From Armatimonadota bacterium (lineage in GTDB: Bacteria; Armatimonadota; Zipacnadia; Zipacnadales; UBA11051): a stretch of 6,799 nucleotides of DNA. Numbering within the stretch: the stretch's first letter is position 1; each line of letters starts with the position of its first letter. A model generated the notes under the pieces. That model searched no databases. It was not told the origin of the DNA and saw only the letters and a program-made list of their open reading frames with translations. Below are positions 1 through 6,790 of this stretch, piece by piece. The stretch spans positions 31,255 through 38,053 of the forward strand of contig DPJP01000399.1 in the NCBI GenBank assembly GCA_003542955.1. Direction: 5' to 3'. The translations under genes were made by a program, and so were the position numbers.

Positions 1-224
1 AGCGAATGGCGCCCGCAATGGCCGGTGTTCCGCGTGGTGTACCGGACCCCGGAGAGCAGAAATGGACTCTCAAGACGTGACCCCAGCATCTCTCCGTCTG
101 GAACCCTGAGACTTCGGTACAGCCCCCGATCTCTGCAGGTCCCGCCTGGCCGCCCGGCGAATTCGCACGCGCGAAGCGGCAACCAACCCGCCCTTTCGCG
201 TTGCGCTGCACCTGATGTAGCCAC
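1..224. other. Upstream stretch without an assignable gene
   Basis: No convincing complete gene lies here. Reading frame 1 is open from the first base and for the first ~57 bases has G or C at 17 of 19 third codon positions, starting SEWRPQWPVFRVVYRTPES. That bias then disappears, and the frame has no stop until it is well inside the transporter gene. Frame 3 stops at 78-80 and frame 2 at 107-109. This could be the tail of a neighbouring gene that ends through a frameshift, or chance in GC-rich DNA. I see no clear -35/-10 promoter for the downstream transporter and no tRNA-like structure. Confidence 0.4.
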
Positions 225-1967
225 ATGGCTGTGGAGGTCGAATTGGAGCAGGTCAACTGGTTCGATATCATCGCCGGATCGCTGGGCGGCGTCGCGTTGC
301 TCATGTACGGCATCCGCATCATGGGTGACGGGCTGGAGAGCGCCGCCGGCGACGCCATGCGCCGCATCCTGGCCGCGCTCACCCGCAATGCCTGGATGGG
401 CTGCCTGGTCGGCACCGTGGTCACCGGCATAGTGCAGAGCAGCTCGGCCATCACGGTCATGACCGTCGGCTTCGTCAACGCCCAATTGATGACATTCCGC
501 CAGGCGCTCGGGGTCATCTACGGCGCCAATATCGGTACCACCGTCACCGGCCAGATCATGGCCTTCCAGATCACAGAGGCCGCTCTGCCCGCCATCGCCC
601 TCGGCTTCGGCATGCACTTCTTCGCCAGACGCAAGGTGATCAAGGACATCGGCCAGGGCATTCTCGGTTTCGGCCTGCTCTTCCTCGGCCTGCTGCTGCT
701 CAAGGACTCCGTCACCACACTCAAGGACAGCCCGGTGATGGTCCGGGTATTCCAGGACTTCAGCCACAACCTGGTTCTGGCGGTACTGGCCGGCACCTTC
801 GTCACCATCTGTATCCAGTCCAGTTCGGCGTCTCTCGGCATTGCAATGGCTCTTGCTGCCAACAACCTCATCTCCCTCGAGGCCGCTATCGCGCTTATGC
901 TCGGCGACAACATCGGCACCTGCATCACCGCCCAGCTCGCCTCGATCGGCACACACGCGACAGCCCGCCGCACTGCCTGGGCTCACACCATACACAATGT
1001 CGTCGGCGTGATCCTGGCGCTGCTCCTGCTCAAGTTCTTCACCCCGTTCATCCTGATGGTGTCGCCCTCCGCCGAGGGGCTGCCTGTCGGCTCACATGCG
1101 TACCAGGCGGCTCTGCAACGCCAGGTCGCCAACTCACACACCATCTTCAATGTCCTCGACGCCGTCCTGTTCCTGATATTCAACACCTACTTCGCGATGT
1201 TCCTCGAGCGGATGATCCCCGACCGGCGCGGCAAGGTCGCGGGCCCGGTTCATATCGACACCCGCCTCCTGGATACCCCACTCGCCGCCGCCGGCGCCGT
1301 CATCAGCGAACTCGGCCGCATGGCGCGGGCCTGCCGCGGCTTCGTCGCCCGCTCAACCGAGGCCCTCATCGAGCCCGGCCGTGCCGACCTCGAAGCCCTC
1401 ATGGCCGAAGACGATGCGCTCGACCAGTTCCAGGAGTCGCTCACCTCGTATGTCAGCGAGCTGATGGTGCGTGATATCCCCGACTCCGTCTCCGCCCAGG
1501 TGCCCGCCGTCCTCCATGTCATCAACGACCTCGAGCGCGTCGGCGACCACTGCAAGAACCTGATCGAGTTCGCTCAGCAGCGCCGTGATGATGAACTGGC
1601 ATGGTCGCCCGCGGCCGAGAAGAGCGTTCGCGACATGGCCGCCCTCGTCGATGAGATGCTCGGACTGACCATCCAGGCATTCTCGGGCGAGTACAGCCCG
1701 GAGATGTCGGCTCGCATCCTTGAACTGGAGAAGCGGGTCGATGCTGAGACGGAACAGGCGAGATTCGAGCATCTCGAGCGCGCCCGCACCGGCGAGTGCC
1801 TGCTGGCTTCCGGAGTGTTGATGCTCGATACCCTCAGCAACTACGAGAAGATCGGCGACCACGTGCGCAACATCGGCCGCGCGATGCGCGACGGCCTGAT
1901 CAAGGTCGGCGCGGAGTTCCAGCCGCGTAACGGCTCCGAGGAGCCTGCTCTGACTGCGGGAGACTGA
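225..1967 (+). CDS. Na+/phosphate cotransporter family protein with C-terminal PhoU-like domain
   Basis: This is a predicted inner-membrane protein of 580 residues that probably moves inorganic phosphate with sodium. The N-terminal ~330 residues form two inverted-type Na_Pi_cotrans repeats. The first has QSSSA at residues 71-75 followed by GANIGT at 100-105. The second has QSSSA at 198-202 followed by GDNIGT at 227-232. Long hydrophobic segments lie around 17-33, 58-84, 118-133, 143-160, 183-211, 255-280 and 307-326. Residues ~345-560 are helical and PhoU-like, with two ExxxD motifs: DLERVGDH at 435-442 and NYEKIGDH at 539-546. Length and architecture match the bacterial NptA/YjbB-type proteins that carry a PhoU tail; E. 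coli YjbB has been linked to phosphate export, so direction of transport is open. An in-frame TGA at 213-215 limits the start to ATG 225, GTG 231 or TTG 243. ATG 225 lacks a good ribosome binding site, while TTG 243 has GGAGG five bases upstream. The gene stands alone and converges on the heparinase-like gene. No frameshift or missing motif is seen. Family assignment is firm; substrate is inferred. Confidence 0.93.
   Translation: MAVEVELEQVNWFDIIAGSLGGVALLMYGIRIMGDGLESAAGDAMRRILAALTRNAWMGCLVGTVVTGIVQSSSAITVMTVGFVNAQLMTFRQALGVIYGANIGTTVTGQIMAFQITEAALPAIALGFGMHFFARRKVIKDIGQGILGFGLLFLGLLLLKDSVTTLKDSPVMVRVFQDFSHNLVLAVLAGTFVTICIQSSSASLGIAMALAANNLISLEAAIALMLGDNIGTCITAQLASIGTHATARRTAWAHTIHNVVGVILALLLLKFFTPFILMVSPSAEGLPVGSHAYQAALQRQVANSHTIFNVLDAVLFLIFNTYFAMFLERMIPDRRGKVAGPVHIDTRLLDTPLAAAGAVISELGRMARACRGFVARSTEALIEPGRADLEALMAEDDALDQFQESLTSYVSELMVRDIPDSVSAQVPAVLHVINDLERVGDHCKNLIEFAQQRRDDELAWSPAAEKSVRDMAALVDEMLGLTIQAFSGEYSPEMSARILELEKRVDAETEQARFEHLERARTGECLLASGVLMLDTLSNYEKIGDHVRNIGRAMRDGLIKVGAEFQPRNGSEEPALTAGD
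233..237 (+). promoter_or_regulatory. Candidate ribosome binding site favouring TTG start at 243
   Basis: GGAGG lies five bases before an in-frame TTG at 243-245. The annotated ATG at 225 has no purine-rich Shine-Dalgarno sequence in front of it. Initiation at TTG 243 would shorten the transporter by six residues and remove a short acidic leader (AVEVE), leaving an N-terminus that begins close to the first membrane segment, as is usual in this family. It may equally be a chance match inside the Val-Glu-Val codons. Confidence 0.4.
1932..1945. repeat. Short perfect inverted repeat near the end of the transporter gene
   Basis: GGCTCC-GA-GGAGCC is a perfect palindrome-type repeat lying just before the stop codon of the transporter. 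It could form a five-base-pair hairpin with a four-base loop. No T run follows it, so it is not a classic intrinsic terminator on either strand. It is coding sequence (Gly-Ser-Glu-Glu-Pro), and chance is a reasonable explanation at this GC content. Confidence 0.25.
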
Positions 1968-2106
1968 TCCGGGTCGGCATGCCATGCGCGATGCGCCGGC
2001 CGAGCGGTATCGAGTGCCGTGCACATCAGGGAGTGAATCGTCTCCACGCCGGAGTGCGGGCTGCGGCTGCGGCGGTTCGTCCGTCCCCGTCGGTGCGGTC
2101 GTGTCC

Positions 2107-5100
2107 CTACCACTTCAGCCGCGCGTTCCCCCACAGCGCATGATCGCTGTTGATGCCGTCGCCCCCGTCGGTTGTGTACAGCCGCAGATAGGCCGCATCC
2201 CCAAGCTCCACCGAGATCGTCTCCGCCTCCATCCCCCCGCGTTTGACCCCGGAGATGTACAGCGTCTCCCACGGTCCCTCCGCCGAGGGTCCCCGCTGCA
2301 CCATGAAGACAACACTGCCGTAGCTCTTTGCGACCTCCTCGATACCGATATCCGAGTGCAGCGTCAGTGACCCACGATCCCGCGGGAGCTCATACACCAC
2401 GCGGCCGTGCGTACCCTCCGTGCTCGGCTCCGGGCAGATCATCACACACTTGGGGTAGACGCGATCCCCGATCTGGGCGACATCGCCCATGTAGTCACGG
2501 TCCAGGATCAGCCCCGCGTGGGCGTAGGAGTCGACTGCCTTCAGGTCACTCAGATAGAGGGCCTCCGCGTCCAGGGCGACCTTCCCGATATACGAAACGC
2601 TCGCAGCGGCCTCGCGCCGCGCGATCGAGCGATCCTGCACACTGATCTGCAGCGTGTGCCGACGGGCCTGGCTGTCGGCTTGCGGCAGCGCCTCGTGCAT
2701 GTCGACTGCCACCGTCAGGCCCCGGCCGTCATCCTGTGACGTGATGCCTACTGCCGCCTCGGGCGCCGGCGCGCCGTTCAGTACCACCTGCAGGCTCCCA
2801 ACATCCAGTGGACTGCCCGCATCACTGAAGGCGATCGTGACCGTCGCGGGCGGGTCAATCCACCCCATGTCGCCGGCCTTCGCTCCCTCGACGGCCCCGC
2901 CATCGACCGTGATGCCGACGACAGTCGGCGCATCGACATCATTCAGGTTGAGCCAATCGGGCTTGTCGGCAATGAGCATGGCCCCCTCGCCGGCAACCTC
3001 CGCCGCTGCGAAATGCGCGCGCGCATCGCCGACCAACCCCCACTCCCCGCCGCTCAGGCAATGATACTCCCCGGCGGTGATCGGGGAGGCCACCGTGACG
3101 TCGCCCGTCGCCCGCACCGAGTACTGCTTCCACTCCGCCGCCCGCTCCCGCCGGAAGCAGAAGTCGCTGCCGACATCGACACGCCGTCCCGGCTCGACTG
3201 CGTAGATGATGTACCAGTCGCCCTCTGCAATGCCCTCGTCCCGCAGGCTCACGTCCTCCACCAGTTCGACGGTATCGCCGCCGTAGCCGCCGCCAAGTCT
3301 GTTCACCTGTTTGATCGTGTAGAGCTTGTCGCGCTCGGGGAACCACAGCTTCATCCCCCCATACCACGGCGTGTTGGCGTGGCTCGACATCGGCCGCCAG
3401 GTGCGGATCACGTTTGGCCGGTCCGCCGGAAGCTCCTTCACCTCATGCCAACTGGTGGCGAACGGAGCAGCATCCTGCAGGTCCACGCGCACCAGGCCGC
3501 CCGGTAGCTCGCTCGTCTTCTCGATGCGGTAGCCCTCATTGCAGGTGTCGCGCAGGTCGCTCTCCACGGGCACGAGCAGTTGCCTGCCGTGCAGGGCATC
3601 ATCCATGGGCCAGGGCGCATCCGGCCGAATCACAAGCGCCGACTGCAGTCTCGTCCCGGTTAAGTCGCCGATGACGTCGACGATGGTCCCCGTTAGCTCG
3701 CCCGGCATCCTCACCTCGAACTGACCCGCCTGCAGGTAGCTGCCGCGGACGATGTCGACCTCGATGATCTCTCCGGCCGCATCCCTGCGCACCAGCGCAT
3801 ACCGGGCATCGGTCCGCAGCCCGTCAACCAACTCGAGGCTTCCGGCCTCCGACTGGTAGATGAGCGTGTCCGTATGTCCGCCGGCCATCTCCAGCCGCAG
3901 CGCGACAACCTGCCGGCCGGGGTCCGAAGTGGTCGTTGCCTCAAGTGGCGTCACCGACCTGATTGCCGACTGCTCGCCCTCGCGGTAGCCCTCGATGACA
4001 TGGCAGAAGAGGCTCTGCAGCGGCGCATCCTGTGTCCCGCCGGTGCGGTACTCAATGAGGAAGTCGCGGGCATCCATGAAAGCGACGTTGCCGTCCGCAC
4101 GCTGGTTGTCTGGCAAGGTCTGCCGGAGCCAGCCGATCCATGGGCCTTTGCCGCTGAGCAGTTCGGTCCGCCCATCGTCCTGCCCCAGGCCGATCATCCG
4201 CATGCGAACCCGGCCCACGTCATCAGGCAACGGGCGACGGAACGGCGCTCCGCCGTGCTCGCGCGGCGCCAGCGCCGCGTAGTCGGTCTGCCACTCGACA
4301 TCCCATGTCTCCGAGGGCTCACCATGCCGCTGCACTCCGCGGACCTGCCCGAAGTTCCGGTAGTGCGCGGTGTCCTCCGGCAGCGTGTTGCCGAAGAAGG
4401 CATCCGCCAGCGTGTCGGCCCGCGCGGTCACCGCGGGGAGATTCTCGGCCGCGCGCTCGGCCCAGGCGTTGTTGTAGAGAGCGTGTCTCTGCCCGCCGAC
4501 GATATGGGTGATGTCGAGAACGTACGGGCGCCCGTCGGGACCCTCGACGCCGATCGCCGTCCGCCGCCAATCGCTGACATCCACGTCCATCCGCGCCCAC
4601 GAGTAGTGATCGCGCACATCCAGCACCTGGAAGCCTGAGCCCGGCGCACCCGCCGTCTCCCCGCCCTTGAAGGTGATGCACTCCCCGTAGCCGCGGTTGT
4701 CGTCCCAGCCGGCTCCCGTCGCAGTCTCATCCACCGTCAGTGTGTTCTGACAGAGCGGGCTGTGCGACCAGACCCATGACCACCCATCAAAGTCGTGCCC
4801 GCCCTCGGCGATCTCGTAGGGGTAGTCCATGGCCTTCAGCGCCTGGAACTCCGGCCGGTCCCACTGCAGACGCTCGTTGGACCACCAGGCCGAGTATCCG
4901 CCCTTACGCATCACAGGTACGCCATCGATCCAGCACTCCATGCTCAGGGCGTCCCGAGCGTTGTGCAGCGTTGCGCGAGTGTAATCGAGGGCGAACTCCT
5001 GCCGGTGTCCCGGCCCTCCCACACGGATGATGCCGACACCGTAGCCGGCCCAGTTCCGGCTGCCGATCCGTTCGTTCGTCCGCACCCGGGCCGGATCGCT

Positions 5101-6561
5101 GACGAAGTTGGGGGCGAACGCATGCTCATGCTGGTCGCCGAACTCCAACTGCAGCCCCCGGACGGTCTCCAGCTTGCCCAGCTCGCCACTTGCGGCCCAG
5201 TAGAACGGGTTTCTCTCGAGGAAATCGGGCTGGTACTGCAGCCATCCGTTCGGGTCCTTGAGCACCGGGTAGTAGTAGCCACCGGGCATCGCCATGTAGT
5301 TCGGCGCGCCCTCACCATTCATCCCGTCCTGGTAGCTGTGGTTGTACATGCTCAGCTCCTGGCACGGTCCCGCGAAGTCGATCAGCACATCATCCTGCAG
5401 CAGCACCCCCAGCAGCCACAGGTCGATGTAGATAGCCTCCTGATAGTTGTGCAGCAGCTTCTGCGAAAAGACGCTCTGGAACATCAGCGACAGCTCCCGC
5501 ATCAGCTTGCTCATGATCTTCCTGTCGAGCGCCTCCGGGTCACCGTGCAGCTTCTGCGATACCTGCTTGAAGACGGGATGATGCCGCACTCGTGCGAACG
5601 GCTCAACCCAGATGTGCTCATCCATCATGTTCAGCCAGCCGGGGCTGCTGTAGGGCATCCGCTTGCTCCAGGGGCCCAGGTAGCTGACCTCGAAGATCGC
5701 CGGCCGCGGCACGGCCTCCCACTCAGCGCGCGTCAGAGGCTTGCCATCTCTCCCGTTGCAGAGGTTGTTGTTGGAGGCCAGTGGCAGGCCGTAGTAGGTG
5801 TCGGCCACCCTGTCGAGCAGAATCGCTATCTTGTGCACACACACCGGATCGGCGGTCTGCCGGAAGCGCTCGCCGTAGTGGCGAACCAGCGACCCGCCCT
5901 GGTCCAGCCAGCGCTTGTGGGCGAAGATCGTCGGGATGAACAGCTCCCACTCGACGCCCTCGGGGTCCGTGTGCAACGTGCACGCGACATCCACGACCGT
6001 GTCATCGAGGTGGGCGAAGGGCACCGTTGTGCTCGGCTTGAGCGGGGAGTCGGCCGGCCAGTCCTCATCCCGGGAGTACAGGTGCGTCTTGCAGCAGCCG
6101 GTCACCGCATGGCCGTAGGGGTCATCGGCGTCGAAGGCGAGACTGAACGAGTGCGACCCGCAGAACGGGCAGTATGTGTTGAGGAGCTTCTCGGCGTTGT
6201 CCGTCAGATGGTGGGTCGGCTGCGTGCCGCCGCCTCCGCGCGGTCGTCCGAAGGGCGATATGTGAATCGGGAAGTCATCGGTCAACTCGGCATCGGTCGG
6301 GGCAGTTGCCGCATGCTCGGCGTACAGCGTGTCGGCATCCTGTTGGGGGTGTTCCGCGGCCCAGCGGGCGGCCTGCTCCGCCGTCCATTCGGCAAACAGC
6401 GTCTGTGGAGTGTATTTGGGTACGGCGCGGCCCGGGATCAGGGCGGCGACCTTTGCGGCTCGGTCCGGCGCATTCCAGTGCTCGCCGCCGTCTTGCGCCC
6501 GGCTCGTCATCGTTGTCGACACCAGGATCAACGCCCCTATCGCAATAGTATGCAGTCGCAT
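2107..6561 (-). CDS. Secreted heparinase II/III-like multidomain protein with C-terminal NPCBM domain
   Basis: This 1484-residue exported protein is related to heparinase II/III-type polysaccharide lyases and probably acts on an acidic polysaccharide; substrate and activity are not determinable. The start at 6561 is chosen because GGAGG (6570-6566) precedes it by four bases and it gives a clean signal peptide: MRLH, hydrophobic core, cleavage likely after S-R-A at residue 22. An in-frame ATG at 6678 would bury that signal. Order of parts: residues ~24-125 charged linker; 131-157 Cys cluster (CPFC, CC); ~200-470 helical, likely alpha/alpha toroid, containing DGMNGE (412-417) before NY; ~490-850 heparinase II/III-like beta-sandwich with LHNARDALSM (532-541), QNTLTVDE (605-612) and YVLDITHIVGG (680-690); ~850-1205 unassigned beta-rich region; ~1206-1326 Ig-like segment beginning DAPTVVGITVD; ~1335-1484 NPCBM-type module ending in DGGDGINSDHALW then NARLKW. 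Oddity: HNARD replaces the H-x-H-x-D pattern common in the family. The reading frame is intact. Heparinase-like family call is fairly sure from motif order; the NPCBM call is strong; the Ig-like call is tentative. It is transcribed alone in the window. Confidence 0.85.
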   Translation of the reverse strand: MRLHTIAIGALILVSTTMTSRAQDGGEHWNAPDRAAKVAALIPGRAVPKYTPQTLFAEWTAEQAARWAAEHPQQDADTLYAEHAATAPTDAELTDDFPIHISPFGRPRGGGGTQPTHHLTDNAEKLLNTYCPFCGSHSFSLAFDADDPYGHAVTGCCKTHLYSRDEDWPADSPLKPSTTVPFAHLDDTVVDVACTLHTDPEGVEWELFIPTIFAHKRWLDQGGSLVRHYGERFRQTADPVCVHKIAILLDRVADTYYGLPLASNNNLCNGRDGKPLTRAEWEAVPRPAIFEVSYLGPWSKRMPYSSPGWLNMMDEHIWVEPFARVRHHPVFKQVSQKLHGDPEALDRKIMSKLMRELSLMFQSVFSQKLLHNYQEAIYIDLWLLGVLLQDDVLIDFAGPCQELSMYNHSYQDGMNGEGAPNYMAMPGGYYYPVLKDPNGWLQYQPDFLERNPFYWAASGELGKLETVRGLQLEFGDQHEHAFAPNFVSDPARVRTNERIGSRNWAGYGVGIIRVGGPGHRQEFALDYTRATLHNARDALSMECWIDGVPVMRKGGYSAWWSNERLQWDRPEFQALKAMDYPYEIAEGGHDFDGWSWVWSHSPLCQNTLTVDETATGAGWDDNRGYGECITFKGGETAGAPGSGFQVLDVRDHYSWARMDVDVSDWRRTAIGVEGPDGRPYVLDITHIVGGQRHALYNNAWAERAAENLPAVTARADTLADAFFGNTLPEDTAHYRNFGQVRGVQRHGEPSETWDVEWQTDYAALAPREHGGAPFRRPLPDDVGRVRMRMIGLGQDDGRTELLSGKGPWIGWLRQTLPDNQRADGNVAFMDARDFLIEYRTGGTQDAPLQSLFCHVIEGYREGEQSAIRSVTPLEATTTSDPGRQVVALRLEMAGGHTDTLIYQSEAGSLELVDGLRTDARYALVRRDAAGEIIEVDIVRGSYLQAGQFEVRMPGELTGTIVDVIGDLTGTRLQSALVIRPDAPWPMDDALHGRQLLVPVESDLRDTCNEGYRIEKTSELPGGLVRVDLQDAAPFATSWHEVKELPADRPNVIRTWRPMSSHANTPWYGGMKLWFPERDKLYTIKQVNRLGGGYGGDTVELVEDVSLRDEGIAEGDWYIIYAVEPGRRVDVGSDFCFRRERAAEWKQYSVRATGDVTVASPITAGEYHCLSGGEWGLVGDARAHFAAAEVAGEGAMLIADKPDWLNLNDVDAPTVVGITVDGGAVEGAKAGDMGWIDPPATVTIAFSDAGSPLDVGSLQVVLNGAPAPEAAVGITSQDDGRGLTVAVDMHEALPQADSQARRHTLQISVQDRSIARREAAASVSYIGKVALDAEALYLSDLKAVDSYAHAGLILDRDYMGDVAQIGDRVYPKCVMICPEPSTEGTHGRVVYELPRDRGSLTLHSDIGIEEVAKSYGSVVFMVQRGPSAEGPWETLYISGVKRGGMEAETISVELGDAAYLRLYTTDGGDGINSDHALWGNARLKW
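2110..2559 (-). other. NPCBM-type carbohydrate-binding module (C-terminal domain)
   Basis: Residues ~1335-1484 begin LYLSDLKAVDSY and end with a DGGDGINSDHALW block followed by NARLKW. This opening (a 'yLSDL' strand) and ending ('DGGDG...DHA.W...arL') are characteristic of NPCBM (novel putative carbohydrate binding module) domains, which are jelly-roll folds found at the ends of secreted glycan-active enzymes. A central VVYELPRDRGSLTLHSDIGI segment and GSVVFMVQ strand also fit. The domain probably holds the enzyme on its polysaccharide; the sugar bound is unknown. Confidence 0.82.
6496..6561 (-). other. Signal peptide of the heparinase-like protein
   Basis: The first 22 residues show a short basic start (MRLH), a hydrophobic stretch (IAIGALILV) and a polar end with S-R-A before a glutamine, which fits signal peptidase I cleavage. 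There is no lipobox cysteine, so secretion to periplasm or outside is expected rather than lipidation. Confidence 0.85.
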
Positions 6562-6565
6562 GGGT

Positions 6566-6570
6566 CCTCC
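6566..6570 (-). promoter_or_regulatory. Ribosome binding site of the heparinase-like gene
   Basis: On the minus strand GGAGG is followed by four bases (ACCC) and then ATG at 6561. This is the best Shine-Dalgarno match for this gene and decides the start in favour of 6561 over the upstream in-frame ATG at 6678. Confidence 0.8.
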
Positions 6571-6668
6571 AGTGCGGCCGGTTGCTGATGTCAAGGAATA
6601 CCCTCCGCTTCGCCCGACGCTGACCCTCGACCTGCGCGCATGCCGCTTCCGCGTTCTATTCCGGGGAC

Positions 6669-6709
6669 ACCATACCAATTACACAAAAATGCCTTCTCAC
6701 CCGCGTCAA
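6669..6709 (-). promoter_or_regulatory. Weak candidate promoter region of the heparinase-like gene
   Basis: An AT-rich patch in otherwise GC-rich DNA sits ~110-150 bases upstream of the start codon. On the minus strand it contains TTGACG (6709-6704), a good -35 match, but the best -10-like hexamers, TGTAAT (6683-6678) and TATGGT (6674-6669), are spaced 20 bases or more away, longer than the usual 17. The call rests on composition and one hexamer only. Confidence 0.22.
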
Positions 6710-6718
6710 AACGGCATT
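6685..6718 (-). terminator. Possible weak stem-loop followed by a T run
   Basis: On the minus strand AATGCC (6718-6713) and GGCATT (6693-6688) can pair as a six-base stem with a 19-base loop, and the second arm runs into five Ts (6689-6685). It could end a minus-strand transcript arriving from beyond base 6799, or be a leader structure of the heparinase-like gene. The stem is short and the loop long, and it overlaps the candidate promoter, so at most one of the two readings is likely right. Confidence 0.22.
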
Positions 6719-6758
6719 CTCGCCATCAACGACACGCCGCAGACACTGGGAGAACGAC

Positions 6759-6790
6759 AGGGGCGAGGGGTTAGGGATTAGGGGCGAGGG
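6759..6790 (+). repeat. G-run direct repeat with G-quadruplex potential
   Basis: AGGGGCGAGGG occurs twice, at 6759-6769 and 6780-6790, 21 bases apart, separated by GTTAGGGATT. Together they give five runs of three or four Gs (6760-6763, 6767-6770, 6774-6776, 6781-6784, 6788-6790) with three- or four-base loops, which meets the standard pattern for an intramolecular G-quadruplex. The block lies at the edge of the window and may continue. It is intergenic, about 200 bases upstream of the heparinase-like gene, with the G-rich strand opposite to that gene's coding strand. Confidence 0.7.

Noticed and set aside
215..220. ATG-TAG start-stop pair just before the transporter start
   Set aside because: A minimal upstream frame of this kind is expected by chance and no ribosome binding site supports it.
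25..432. 135-codon open frame overlapping the transporter start
   Set aside because: Most of it overlaps the transporter gene in another frame, with Ser/Trp/Arg-rich translation typical of an out-of-frame shadow. Only the first ~57 bases of this frame look coding-like, and these are reported separately.
1353..2024. 223-codon minus-strand frame opposite the PhoU-like part
   Set aside because: Antisense to a gene with clear PhoU motifs; no independent domain, start signal or plausible product.
3874..4638. 254-codon plus-strand frame inside the heparinase-like gene
   Set aside because: Antisense shadow within an intact, longer coding frame with recognisable family motifs.
225..6561. Functional link between the phosphate transporter and the heparinase-like enzyme
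   Set aside because: The genes are convergent, share no promoter and have no known pathway in common; adjacency alone is not evidence.
4795..6588. 597-codon open frame on the plus strand
   Set aside because: It lies wholly antisense to the heparinase-like gene, shows no recognisable domains or signal, and is low-complexity in the way of frames opposite GC-rich genes. The minus strand has a signal peptide, ribosome binding site and family motifs.
6562..6678. N-terminal extension of the heparinase-like gene to an ATG at 6678
   Set aside because: The added 39 residues are Arg-rich, have no ribosome binding site signal worth choosing, and would place the signal peptide internally. The start at 6561 has GGAGG and a typical signal peptide.
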